Positions 12,262 to 23,631 of a stretch of DNA of 64,000 nt are shown piece by piece. Position 1 is the first letter of the stretch, and each line of letters begins with the position of its first letter. The DNA is from Acorus gramineus (lineage: Eukaryota; Streptophyta; Magnoliopsida; Acorales; Acoraceae), in assembly GCA_030737835.1 (NCBI GenBank), contig CM060849.1, positions 7,997,245 to 8,061,244 of the forward strand, given 5' to 3'. The position numbers were made by a program, and so were the translations under genes. The notes beneath the pieces were generated by a model. That model searched no databases, had not been told where the DNA came from, and worked only from the letters and a program-made list of their open reading frames with translations.

Positions 12262-13114
12262 TAGGCCTGTCAACGGGTCGGGTCCGGGTCGGGTCGGGGT
12301 GGACCCAGACCCGACCCGTGACAGGACCCGGCGGGTCCGGGTCCAACCCAAGACCCGGCGGGTCCGGGAAAATGTGGACCCGGACCCGGACCCGTCGGAC
12401 CCGGGTCGGGTCCGGGTCCGACCCGACCCGACCCGGATGGTTGGGTAAAAAAAAAAAAAAAAAGAGCTCATGTATTTGTTTGCCTTATCATTCTATTTAA
12501 AATTTTTTGTAATAAAACATTATTGTTAATGAGACTATGTTTGAATATAATTTTATACAATTCAAAAGAAGTAAATGAATTATTAAACAACATCCAAAAC
12601 AATAATCACTAACATAAAAAACATATTAACCTAAATAATAAACATAACTAACCTAAACAACATTCAAAACAATATTAACCTAAACAACATTCAAAACAAT
12701 AAACACTAACATATTAATCTAAGTAATAAACATAAATCATGCAACAATCACATTAATCATACAAATTAAAAAGTTAATAAGTTAATTGTCCAAAACAAAC
12801 CGATTTATAGGCTTGTTATGATTATGATTTATGAACTTCTAGATACAAAACTAAGTTAAGTAAGAAATAAAATTATGTATCAACTAATATTAATGGTCTT
12901 ATAATATATGAGCATATATTAAAAAAAACAGTCGGGTCCAACGGGTCCAACGGGTCGGGGCGGGGTGGACCCGGACCCGACCCGTTTGTTTGTTCGGGTC
13001 CGCCGGGTCGGGTCCAACTCGGGTCGGGTCCAAATCGGATCGGGTATATTACACGTGTAATCGGGTCCGGGTCGGGTCGGGTCCGGGTCTGGACCCGACC
13101 CGTTGACAGGCCTA
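12262..13114 (-). mobile_element. hAT-type MITE, copy 1 of 3 (853 bp)
   Basis: The element starts TAGGCCTGTCAACGGGTCGG and ends with the inverse, CCCGTTGACAGGCCTA. Flanking 8-mers CCTGGGTC and CCTGGGCT agree at six positions, fitting a slightly worn hAT 8-bp target duplication; the two sister copies have exact 8-bp duplications. About 170-200 bp at each end is packed with GGGTCC/GGGTCGGG words, which could be transposase binding sites. The AT-rich core matches copy 2 (22524-23389) in inverse orientation. No transposase is encoded, so it is non-autonomous. Confidence 0.8.
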
Positions 13115-13308
13115 CCTGGGCTTCAAAATTTGCGCCTCATTCATAAGCCCCAATATGTGTTATCTCCCCGTTATTTTCTGTTTGACTTTTAAAAAAGGTA
13201 AAATGAACAAAGATATTATTACCCTTCTTTTATTTTTTGAAATTTTTGCTCCTAAATAAAACACACCCTCATTTAATGTTGCTGTGTAACCACCTCCCAC
13301 ACTTTCGG

Positions 13309-13401
13309 CATAAAAAGAGGGGGATTTCAAAAAAAAAAAAAAAACCTCAACCAACTAAGGTTTCCGATTCCCTGCTTTTTCTTCCCCAGTTCTTTGCAAC
13401 G
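13309..13401 (+). promoter_or_regulatory. Possible TATA box and 5' UTR of the tentative small gene
   Basis: CATAAAAAG at 13309-13317 lies about 90 bases before ATG 13402 and could be a TATA box. An A run (from about 13328) and a pyrimidine-rich leader follow. This supports, but does not prove, a real gene start at 13402. Confidence 0.3.
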
Positions 13402-13823
13402 ATGGCGAAAAAAGGTAATGAATATTCCTTCTCTGATTTATTCTCCAATTTCACGAATGATTTCTTCCTGCAAGCATATACTCGCCTTTTTTATTTTGTT
13501 TTTTTTTCCATAAAAGATCATAAAATAGTATTATTAGGATGATTATGTTGCACTATTTGAAGAACAATCAAACAACTTAAAAAATATGATTTCAACTTTT
13601 GTATATCCATCTTCGGATGTATCTTCTGCTTATAGTTGATCTGGTGTATCTTAAATAAATAATTTATGAACACGTATCTTAATCCAAATAATGTAATTTA
13701 ATTTAAAATGATTATTGCAAATGTAAGGTATAATCTTTTATGATGAACCAATATTGTTTGTTTGGTGTAACTGAAAAAACGATTTAAAAACCCGATCTCA
13801 TTTCTAATAATCTGATTAATTAA

Positions 13824-14779
13824 GGGTTAAAGACATTTAAGTCCCTACAAACATGGAAAAACCCATATAAGTCCCTACTAAAATTAGGACAGACGTACGA
13901 GTCCCTAAAAACTCAGAAAAACCCAATTATCATCCCTGAGTTAAATTTCCATCCAAACTTAACGGAATATTCCCAGAATATTCTGTCACATATAATTGTG
14001 TTGACGTTGAAGTCCTTATAAACAGTCATAAAGATAAATTAGTCCATGCAAAAGATAAAATTGCCCCTGAAAGACTTTTACATTAAATTGTGTACACATT
14101 GCAGTCCCTATAAACAATCATAAAGACAAATTAGTCCTTGCAAAAGATAAAATTGCCCCTGAAATATTTTTACATTTAATTGGATAAACATTACAGTCCT
14201 TATAAATAATTGTAAAGACAAATTGATACATGTAAAAGACAAAAATACCCCTGAAGAATTTTTACATTTAATTGTGTAGAAATTACAGTCTTTTAGAGGG
14301 TATTTAATTTTTAAATTGCAATGTATGCACAATTAAATGTAAAAATCCTTCAAGGGTATTTTTATCTTTTAGAGGGACCAATTTGTCTTTACGATTGTTT
14401 ATAAAGACTGTAATGTCTATTCAATTATATGTAAAAGTCTTTTAAGGGCAATTTTGTCTTTTGCGGGGACTAATTTGTCTTTATAATTGTTTATAGAGAC
14501 TGCAATGTGTATACAATTTAATGTAAAAGTATTTTAGGGACAATTTTATCTTTTGCAGGGACTAATTTATCTTTATAACTGTTTATAAGGACTTCAATGT
14601 CTACACAATTATATGTGACAGAATATGTTGGAAATATTCCGTTAAGTTTAGATGGAAATTTAACTCAGGGATGATAATTGGGTTTTTCTGAGTTTTCAGG
14701 GACTCGTACGTCTGTCCTAATTTTAGTAGGAATTATATGGGTTTTTCCATGTTTGTAGAGACTTAAATGTCTTTAACCC
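13824..14779. mobile_element. Foldback MITE with 9-bp target duplication (956 bp)
   Basis: The element is an inverted repeat over almost its whole length. It starts GGGTTAAAGACATTTAAGTC and ends with the inverse, GACTTAAATGTCTTTAACCC. The flanks ATTAATTAA (13815-13823 and 14780-14788) match exactly, and 9 bp is the signature of Mutator-like transposons. Each arm, about 470 bp, contains about three tandem units of about 92 bp built on a phrase like AAAGACAAATTAGTCC. No protein is encoded. A transcript would fold into a long hairpin. It lies in the presumed first intron of the tentative gene 13402-18399. Confidence 0.8.
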
Positions 14780-15289
14780 ATTAATTAAAAGTAACTGGAT
14801 GTAAAATGTACCTGAATCTATATATGTATCTTTATTTAATATTTTATTTTTTCATCGACTTAAATAACTTAAATTGACTAAATAAAATACCACGCTTATT
14901 CAGCAAAGATAAACGAGAAAATAACCAAAGAGCTGTTGAAATTCATAAATCAGACTTCTTTGATAGTTTGTTTGGGTTCAAATGTATTTGAATGTTTAAG
15001 AATTTTTTGAGAATTCTTAATAAGACATCCATTTTTTTGTTTTTGTATACAAGGTAATGTACATTATTAATTCAATGTTTAAAATTTGGCCTGTAATGAA
15101 GATGTAGTAACATACATTGTAAATGGGTAGAGTTTTCATAAATTGTTGGAGTGTAGAATAACTTTGTGAAAAGCATAATATAGCAAGTGAGGAGTTATTT
15201 TTCTCCTTCAGTCAACTTAATTGGTATGAGCCTCCTTCTTGGAAGAGTATAGATCATGCACTAAAAAAAAGGAAATCAAGGGGGACACT

Positions 15290-18215
15290 TGTTATATATG
15301 TGTCACTTTTTGGCCTATTGGCAATCATTGGAGCATTTTTGGCAGTTTTAAAATTTTTAGGGTTTTTCGATCGGAACCGCATAATTTCAGACTGTTAGCT
15401 ATCGTCTGAGCTAGAGGACTCCGATTGAAAATCTAACTGCATATTGTGTGTCCTGGTGCCATTTTAAGCCACTCATGAAAATTTCATCGAATTCTGGCAT
15501 CGTTTGCAAAAATTTCGCAGTTCCGGGGCGTATCCGGGTTTTTAAGTCGCGCTCTATTTAAAAGGAATAAAAAATATCTAAACACTATTCATCATCTTCC
15601 CGACTTGCTCTCTCTCTCTCCTCTCCTCCGTTTTTCTTCCGTTTGAGCCCCCTACACCCCTCAAAACCAAAAACCTAAAGCACGGGAAGTGTAGATCGGG
15701 TCCCGATCTACGCTCCGGTGTCTTCAAATCCGAATTCCGACGATCCTAGCCTCCCCGACCTCCCCTTTTCGTCCTCTGATTTGGCCCATTCCGAGGGATA
15801 AGCTAGATCGGGGCGTGAGAAGGCTTTTGGGAAGGATTTCGGCGCGTGGAGATCCACCGGACGCCTCCTCCTCCCCTCGGTAAGCCTCCTTTCCCTCTTT
15901 TTTCTTGTCTAGATGATTGCTAGGGGGGGGTTTTTGTGTTTGGGAGGTGCTCGGTGGCAGTGGGGGTCGTCGGAGGGTGGTCGGAGGTGGTTGGAGGTGG
16001 TCGGGGCAGTGGGAGGGGTGGTTGGAGGTGCTCGGCAGGCTGGGGCACTGTCCCGGGCAGCAGGGAGCAGCGGCAGCGGCCAGGCAGCGCGCAGGCCGGG
16101 CGCGCGCGGGCATGCGCGCGTGCGTGCGCGGGCGTGCGTACGCGCGAGTGTGCGCGCGGGCGTGCGCTCGGGGGAGCTGGTCGCGGCGGTGCGAGGCGTT
16201 CGAGCTGCTCGGGTGGTGCTGTGCGCGGGTCTGTTCGTCCGGCTGTGCGCGAGGGGCTGATGGGAGCTGGTCTGGGCGCTGGTCTGGACCGCGAGGTGCT
16301 GGGGCGCGCGCGGAGGAGGCGCGGGGCGAGGAGCTGAGCGCGAGGCGCGGCGGGGCAGGGAGCTGAGCGCGAGGTGGTGTGCGTGGGCGCGAGGAGGTGT
16401 GCGCGGGGGCGAGGCGCCGCGCGCGGGGGCGTGCGGGGTGCTCGCGGGCCAGCGCACGGCGTGCGGGGCGCGTGCGGGCTGCCGCGGCTGGGCTCGGTGG
16501 ACGCGCGGTGCCCCGGGCGGTGCGCGGAGTGCGCGGGCTGAGGCGCGGCGGCGCGTCCGGGCGGTCGGGTGGCCGTGCGGGTGGTGGCCGGCCGTGCGGG
16601 TGGCCGTGCGGGGTGCCGAGGGTGTTGAGTGTTGATTTGGGATCTTTGGGTGTTTGTTTGTGTGTGTGTTATGTATTTTTGGGATAACTGTGGATTTATT
16701 CTAACCAGTTAATAACTTGTCTTGCAGATCTCGACGGACGGTCGCGCGTCGACCCGATTTCCGGTGAGTGGGACAACCCAACCCAGTGTGGGAGGCGCTA
16801 CATGCCTTGGGCGTGTACCGTCCTCCCCTGGGGCTTATAGTTAGTATTAACTGCGTGATGTAATCCATGTATGCATGATGTGTGTGTAGAATTGCATGCC
16901 ACCCTAGATTGTGTGATAGGGACTTGCACCCTTAGGATTGTGCATGAGCCATGCATCCTGCCTCCTCGCTATCATGCTAGGAAAGCCCGACCTTTACATG
17001 CGTCCTATAGTTTGATTTGTTTATTTAAATGCTAGCATAAATAAGGATTGCATGTTTTAGTCAATATTATAGGGAGGGGCCTTGCGAGGTCAACATTGAG
17101 ACCCGGGTCAGGGTACTCCGTGTTCCTTGTGTGGTTGTCGGGACGTCCTGTATCGGGACCTCACGTTGCCCTCCCCAGGATACTTTCCCGATAATATTGC
17201 ACCCCTGTGTTATGATTAATAAATGCATGTTCCCCGCATCCTGGTTATGCGCGCTGGTGGAATTCTGAGGAATTCGAGACATTAGAGTCGTAGAGATGTG
17301 CTGTCAGCGGATCCGAGTGGATCATATGCGATGGATAGGCTGTTCTGTTCCCCTCGTCGGATCCGTGTAGAGACTACCTCGGCGTTAGACAGGTTGTCCC
17401 GTGCAGGGGCTCCCACTAGTAGGCGCCTCCTGACTTGGAAGGACTGCGCTGAACATGGGAGTGGCCAAACAACCGCGGAGTGAGGAGAGACTATCGGTGG
17501 ACCAAGGGTAACCAACAGCCTAGTCAGTCCCAAGAGCCTAGGTCACCTGTTGAGAGGTGAGGGTGAGGGTATGGTGGGCCGGCGATGCGACGACCCACAG
17601 GATTATGAATGGATGATTATCAACCCGCTAAGTCCCAACATCCTAGGTCACCTGTTGAGGGTGAGGGTGAGGGTGAGGGTATGGAGTTCGGCGATGAACG
17701 AACCCCCGGATGGTGATATTATGCCACTTGTGGCTTATGAATTGATTAAATGTGGTTAATATGAACTGTATGCATGGGTTGTGCTATTCACTGAGCGTGT
17801 GGCTCACCCCTCGCATATTGTCTTTTCAGTGATCTCTGAGGGAGGAGCTTCCCGAGCGACTACACCGGCAGAGGGCAGCGCCGCGTCCCACGAGTTTTGA
17901 GGCCATCAGCACCCTTCTTTCTGTTGTATGTATATGTTCTGTGCTTGGGCACTTAGTTGGATTATATTTGGATTTGTTGTGTATATTTATGACATGTTGG
18001 CTCTCACAGGACTTTTGATTATGTATCGAGTCTGTAGTGTGTTTTGACTACAGACTCAGTCTTTTAGCTTCCGCACTCGGTGTATATATTTTGTCAGCCC
18101 TGCTTTTATCTGTGTGTCATTTTAGTGATTGTTTGTGGTTTATTATTGATTTCCTGTCACTGATATCATATATACACTTGCCGCGTCCCGGGGACGGCCG
18201 CCCTGGGGCGTGACA
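15290..18215 (+). mobile_element. Solo LTR of a Ty3/Gypsy chromovirus-like family
   Basis: This 2.9 kb segment starts TGTTATATATGTGTCAC, ends GGGGCGTGACA, and is flanked by exact 5-mers ACACT (15285-15289 and 18216-18220). It is the same LTR family as the two long terminal repeats at 51125-54615 and 57778-61261, which lie in the opposite orientation. No internal part is attached, so it is a solo LTR, normally left by recombination between two LTRs. Its GC-rich middle (about 15940-16620) is rich in CG dinucleotides and differs in detail from the other two copies, suggesting an older or divergent subfamily. Confidence 0.85.
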
Positions 18216-18399
18216 ACACTAGTGTGGTGCCAGCCAAGGGAGCTCCGAAGAGATGTATCAGTAAGGGAATTCAAAAGTTAATCTCACTATTAATGTGACT
18301 TGATTAAAAGATAATTCATACCTTGATCTGCTGTTAACTTTCCCTTTTATAGGGTTCATGGGCTTGATAGCCATTATCACTGGCCTTATTGCTGTATAA

Positions 18400-18600
18400 C
18401 AACTCTCCCTTAATGACTGTTTAGTGGGCGAATTTTGTGGTAATCACCCTACTTTATTGTAGTTGAACGTGTCCTTAATTACCCACGTTTTATGAGTAAT
18501 GGACCTTAATCATTCACCTAATAGTTACTAGTGTTATGGGTATCTGACCGTTTTCGAGGTCCTTCTCGTGGTCTTGGTCTAGTCTGGACACATAATCCTG
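18400..18600. other. Flank after the tentative small gene
   Basis: Possible 3' UTR of the tentative gene; no other feature seen. Confidence 0.4.
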
Positions 18601-18790
18601 CTCGGGGTGTACCCTGTCATTCATCCGCAAGGTGCAAGACCATCCGACCAGACCTGATTCTATCTGGTCGAGTCTCACTTGCTCGGGATGGCATTCACCC
18701 GCGAGGTGTAGGATTATCCAATCAGACCTGACTCATCTCGATGAGAGGCCAATTCGGTCATGTCTCACCTGATCGGGAGTACCAGCCCGT
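18601..18790. repeat. Tandem repeat, unit about 81 bp
   Basis: Two units begin CTCGGGGTGTACC (18601) and CTCGGGATGGCA (18682), and a third partial unit begins ATCGGGAGTACC (about 18772). Each contains CCGCAAGGTG/CCGCGAGGTG and CAGACCTGA words. It is more GC-rich than its surroundings and may be a piece of an LTR. No gene is seen. Confidence 0.55.
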
Positions 18791-19964
18791 AGCTTTGTGA
18801 TTTTGTTATTGCCAAACCGGGTCATGGGTTATCGGATGCGATAATTTACGTTCAAGTAACTCTAGACACGTGTCACCTCCTTATTGTGTGCAAATTTTTC
18901 CCTCCATGGTAGGCGTATCTAGATTGGATTGATTATAACTGAATAATATGCAATGTACTTGGATCTATATCTTTCATGAAGTTGTACTCTCAACTTGTCT
19001 ATTGAGATTCCAGATGAAATAAAATATCAATGCTTGCCATTTAAATTAACATTTTTGCAGGAACCCAAAAAGTCAAAATTGTAGAACAAAGGAGCTGCAA
19101 AATGTATTATCCACAGTACAGATCCACATTACATAGAATTTTTGGGACATTTACATCGATGAAATTAAAAAGAAGACATGTGGAAATAGTTCAAAAGACC
19201 CCTTTTGGAATCTTTTCAAAACCTTTTTGGACAAATCCTATGAATAATACAAAGTGACCAAGAACATCTTCTGCACATGGAATAAAATCTTCTACACATG
19301 GAACAAATTGTTCTACACATTGCTTATCACCTCAGTCTGACAATTCTTTTAGTATACTGGTTTCCAAAGAACATGTATAACTAAGCTCATTCAAATGAAT
19401 TGAATCTTGATTGGTGTGATTCATAAATTCATCATATAAAAACACTACAGGATAGTAAAAAGTCATAACCAACATTCAACATAACCAAAAGTAATGAAAT
19501 ATAACTTGAATACCGTGAAAATACATAACCAAATGCGTGAAAATATTAAGATACATTTGAAGTGTATCTAAATTCAATTGTTTGCACAAATGAAACTAAA
19601 TTGATTAATATGCTAATAAGGCATTACTGTGATGATTAAAACATACTAGAGAATATGTGTGACATAAAAAAATCATTCCTTCATTGACTTACATTAATAG
19701 AATCACCAAAAAAATACAAATACGAGATGCATGTAATATTTAGATACACATTAAAAATATCTGAATTTAGAATAAAAAAAAATATGTTTGCACAAAAGTA
19801 AATGAATTGAATAATGCTTATAAAAGATTAAATATGCTTATAAACAAAATATAATACATAATTATACACATCTAAATCATTCAAAACGATTATACACATC
19901 TAAATCATCATAAACAATTAGACTGCTTGACAAACATTACTAAATTGATTCAATGCTTAAAAAC
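18791..19964. other. AT-rich spacer, no gene seen
   Basis: Only short open frames are present. A phrase like CTTCTACACATGGAA recurs two or three times near 19270-19320. Nothing else is recognised. Confidence 0.55.
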
Positions 19965-20305
19965 GGATTATACATGCAACATAATAAGATTCATCTCAGT
20001 AATGTATAATAAAAAATCATAAAATCGAATTGGCCAAATCTGAAATGATCATCATTGATAAAACTACAAAAAAAACTTGCTTGGATGCAAAAAAAAAAAA
20101 AAAAAATGCAATTCTTCACATAAACTGGAATCGAAAATGTTATAGATTATACAAATGACATAATTAGATTCATATAAGTATTGTATAACAAAAAATCAGA
20201 GAATCAAATTGGCCAAATCTGAAACAATCACCATTGATGAAACCACAAAAAAACTCACTCAAATGTGAAAAATAATTGAAATTCCTCACGAAAACTGAAA
20301 TGGGA
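19965..20305. repeat. Diverged tandem duplication, unit about 170 bp
   Basis: Two units (about 19965-20143 and 20144-20305) share, in the same order, GATTCAT, GTATAA, AAAAAATCA, AATTGGCCAAATCTGAAA, AT(C/T)ATTGAT and CTCA(C)..AAACTG words. They have diverged at many positions. No coding potential. Confidence 0.6.
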
Positions 20306-20561
20306 TTGTTGTTTTGTGATAAATTTCATATATGAACGAACAAAAACCAAGAAACGAAATGGTGATTCTTGTTAATGATAGAATTGACTTTTTTTTTAAA
20401 AAAAAAACAGAAAGAATAAAGGGATCACATTTAAATCGTAACCATCAAATGTTTCGATTTAGAAAAAAAACGAAAAAGGGACACTTGAGGGTAAAAAAGA
20501 AAATACAAGTGTGTCAGCCAATGGAGCTTGTAGTGGGGTTTATGAGTTGGGGTCAAAAAAT

Positions 20562-20566
<5 letters not shown>

Positions 20567-20608
<42 letters not shown>
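20567..20608. repeat. (TA)n microsatellite
   Basis: About 21 TA units without interruption. Confidence 0.95.
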
Positions 20609-20613
<5 letters not shown>

Positions 20614-20884
20614 TAGATTCTCATGAAATCACTAAATTTTCAAATAAATAAAAATTTAGAACCATGCAAAATAAAATTTTCATTGATTGCATATAAATTT
20701 TTAATGACATCTAAATTTTTAAATTTAAAACTCTAAATACACTCAAAATATCTAATTTGATATTTCACTGAACACCAAACTATACCTAATTTGATATTTC
20801 AAAAATCTTGGATTGGTGGGCATATGCAGTGAAAATCTAGTTTTGGTTTAGATATTTCACTAAAAAATTTGTATATAAGTTCCA

Positions 20885-21105
20885 AATATCAAAATGCGAA
20901 GAACGGAGGGACTAATCACTACTTAAAAATAATAATATTATTTCACAAACTAACGGTATATGAAATATTTAAATGCACGTTTGGTGGAGAGACTAAAAAT
21001 GAAATAGACAGTTGAAATTGGAAACTAAAAAAAAAATATAAAGAAGGGAGAGATTAATCACTAAATACAGTATTTTACAGAGACTTAAAAATAAAATTCC
21101 CTAAA
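20885..21105 (-). repeat. Dispersed repeat, inverse partner of 11655-12005
   Basis: On the minus strand this segment reads the same series of words as 11655-12005, including TATTTAGTGAT and the CTCC plus CAAACG words. It ends 36 bases before the foldback element at 21142. No gene. Confidence 0.4.
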
Positions 21106-21141
21106 TTATAATATTAATAATACTATCATAGTTAAAAACAA

Positions 21142-21798
21142 GGGTTAAAGACGTTTGAGTCCTATAAACACCTATAAACCCATTTAAATCCTTGTAAAGT
21201 TAGGACAGGACAATTATATCCCTAGAAACACAGAAAATGTCTAATACATTCCTAATGTTAAATCATTTTTAACCTATCATGGTTAAAATTAACCATATGT
21301 GTGATTTTTTTATTATACCCTCCACAATGCACAACATGGTGACTAACATGAGTTTTTTAATTTGTGTAATCACCTCATCAAAATGTAAAATAAAAAAATC
21401 TAAGTAATACCTATAATATATTAAATATAATACATAAATAAAATCATCTTCACAATTACAATTGTCTGAAATAGAAGGAAAAAATAATAATAATGGAGTT
21501 ATACGCAACAATAACACCAAAATTTGCAAAATAAAAAAAAGTGAAAATGAGTTTGATGAGAGGCAAAATGGTCATTTAAAAGGATATATATGCTTTTTCT
21601 ATTTTTTCAATGATTTATACTAATGTTTAATTTCACAGATATAGAATATTATAAGAATATATCGTCAAATTAGATAAAAAGTTAACCCAATGACTAAATT
21701 GACTAACCATAACAGTTTAAAGGACATGTATGTCCGACTTGAAGTTTGCAATGACTTATATGGGTTTATGGATGTTTAGACTCAAATGTCTTTAACCC
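21142..21798. mobile_element. Foldback MITE with 9-bp target duplication (657 bp)
   Basis: The ends are GGGTTAAAGACGTTTGAGTC and the inverse GACTCAAATGTCTTTAACCC, so it belongs to the same family as 13824-14779. The flanks TAAAAACAA (21133-21141 and 21799-21807) match exactly over 9 bp, the Mutator-like signature. The arms are shorter and the centre is AT-rich and not clearly paired. No protein is encoded. Confidence 0.8.
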
Positions 21799-21807
21799 TA
21801 AAAACAA

Positions 21808-22485
21808 TTGTAACTTATTGTTGTTTACACACTAAAAGCACTAAATCATTGGCATAAAAGAGAACAAAAGATATTAAAAAGTAATTCATCTCAGTTTTAA
21901 GGAACAATTATCTACAGTTTTGTGTTTATTTTTTTCAAAATCAAGATAGAAAACATGATCAATTTTATTCTATTGTTTTTATACAGGAGAAAAAAAAAAA
22001 TCCTTTTCAAAATCAAGATAATTAGAAATTCTTTATCTCCATTTGTTATGAAAGTAAAGAGATTTGAACCTAAAATGCATCAGTTATGCTGGATTAATCA
22101 TAATAATCATGATAAAATAAATGTTTAATTTTTTTTTTTTTTTGAAAATGAAAGTGAAAGACCTGCTACTTCTTAATATTAATAAAACGAGTACACGCCC
22201 AACACAAAGGCAGATAGCTAGAAGGCAACAAGCCAAAAGAAAGGAAAAAAAAAAAAAACAGAGCTCCACTGAAGGATTAATGAAGTCTAGAAAATACTAT
22301 AAGACCTCTCCTATGTAATCAACAAAGCACCCCCCTATATTGGACCAGCTTTGCAAGCCATCATTGGCAGAGATGCTGCAGGGGAGAGTTACACTAGGAT
22401 TTCACACAGCTAGCTCCCTCCTCCATGTTCTTGTTTTAGAACCTAGGAGGAATTTTAACTTGTAATTTTGTACAATTCTGAAAGT
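21808..22485. other. AT-rich spacer, no gene seen
   Basis: Only short open frames are present, along with T and A homopolymers near 22128-22143 and 22245-22258. A short GC-richer piece near 22310-22430 contains a GAGCTCCACTG word and could be a transposon fragment. I cannot place it. Confidence 0.5.
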
Positions 22486-22523
22486 CTTTTTTTATACACA
22501 AGATGTAATTACTCCATAGTAAT

Positions 22524-23389
22524 TAGGCCTGTCAACGGGTCGGGTCCAGACCCGGACCCGACCCGACCCGGACCCGATTACACGTGTAATATACCCGACC
22601 CGATTTGGACCCGACCCGGCGGACCCGAACAAACAAACGGGTCGGGTCCGGGTCCACCCCGCCCCGACCCGTTGGACCCGTTGGACCCGATTGTTTTTTT
22701 TAATATATGTTTATATATTATAAGACCATTAGTATTAGTTGATACATAATTTTATTTCTTACTTAACTTGTTTTTGTATCTACAAGTTCATAAATCATAA
22801 TCATAACAAGCCTATAAATCGGTTTGTTTTGGATAATTAACTTATTAGCTTTTGAATTTGTATGATTAATTAGTTTTGTTGCATGATTTATGTTTATTAT
22901 TTAGGTTAATATGTTAGTGTTTATTGTTTTGAATGTTGTTTAGGTTAATATTGTTTTGAATGTTGTTTAAGTTAATATTGTTTTGAATGTTGTTTAGGTT
23001 AGTTATGTTTATTATTTAGGTTAATATGTTTTTTATGTTAGTGATTATTGTTTTGGATGTTGTTTAATAATTCATTTACTTCTTTTGAATTGTATAAAAT
23101 TATATTCAAACATAGTCTCATTAACAATAATGTTTTATTACAAAAAAATTCAAATAGAATGATAAGGTAAACAAATACATGAGCTCTTCTCTGTTTTTTT
23201 TTTTTTTTTACCCAACCATCCGGGTCGGGTCGGACCCGGACCCGACCCGGGTCCGACGGGTCCGGGTCCGGGTCCACATTTCCCTGGACCCGCCGGGTCC
23301 TGGGTTGGACCCGGACCCGTCGGGTCCTGTCACGGGTCGGGTCCGGGTCCACCCCGACCCGACCCGGACCCGACCCGTTGACAGGCCTA
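22524..23389 (+). mobile_element. hAT-type MITE, copy 2 of 3 (866 bp)
   Basis: The ends TAGGCCTGTCAACGGGTCGG and CCCGACCCGTTGACAGGCCTA-like inverse are flanked by exact 8-mers ATAGTAAT (22516-22523 and 23390-23397). An 8-bp duplication is the hAT signature. Ends are packed with GGGTCC/CCCGAC words; the AT-rich core matches copy 1 in inverse orientation and copy 3 in the same orientation. No transposase is encoded. It sits inside the LINE tail. Confidence 0.88.
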
Positions 23390-23631
23390 ATAGTAATACA
23401 AAGAGTTCATTTACCCACCAAGAAAAAAAAACAAAGCACCCCCCTTGCATCCTAATCGGCGTCGCACCCACAAAAAAGCAACCCCAAGCCGAGATGAAGG
23501 ACTGAGCAGACTCCCAAATACCTGTAATAGAAACCAAGAGCCATGGAAAATAGCATCATTTCGTCCAAGCCAAATCGCTCATAGAGTTGCTGGAACGAGG
23601 AGCTACCACACCTTACTTCTCACATTCCTAT

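Larger units (their letters stand above)
13402..18399 (+). pseudogene. Tentative small membrane-protein gene split by a solo LTR
   Basis: Exon pieces 13402-13414, 15231-15289 continued at 18221-18260, and 18353-18399 give one frame of 52 codons ending in TAA. It starts MAKK, has a basic middle (TKKKEIKG, then PAKGAPKRC) and ends in a hydrophobic stretch, FMGLIAIITGLIAV, which looks like one membrane segment. Donors are GGTAATG (13415) and GTAAGG (18261); the last acceptor TTTTATAG is good. The acceptor before 15231 (TATGAG) is weak, and an alternative at TTCAG 15211 gives a different frame. The solo LTR (15290-18215) lies inside the middle exon with an exact ACACT duplication, so the gene is probably inactive here. 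I do not recognise the protein; the model is inference. Confidence 0.3.

Noticed and set aside
12226-12500. Open frames rich in Gly, Arg, Asp and Pro at the ends of the hAT-type MITEs (also near 22468 and 23038-23505)
   Set aside because: They are translations of GGGTCC/CCCGAC words and are present on both strands. No transposase-like sequence is seen.
17640-17685. GAGGGT repeats that recall telomere DNA
   Set aside because: The plant telomere unit is TTTAGGG. These are short GGGTGA repeats found in all three LTR copies.
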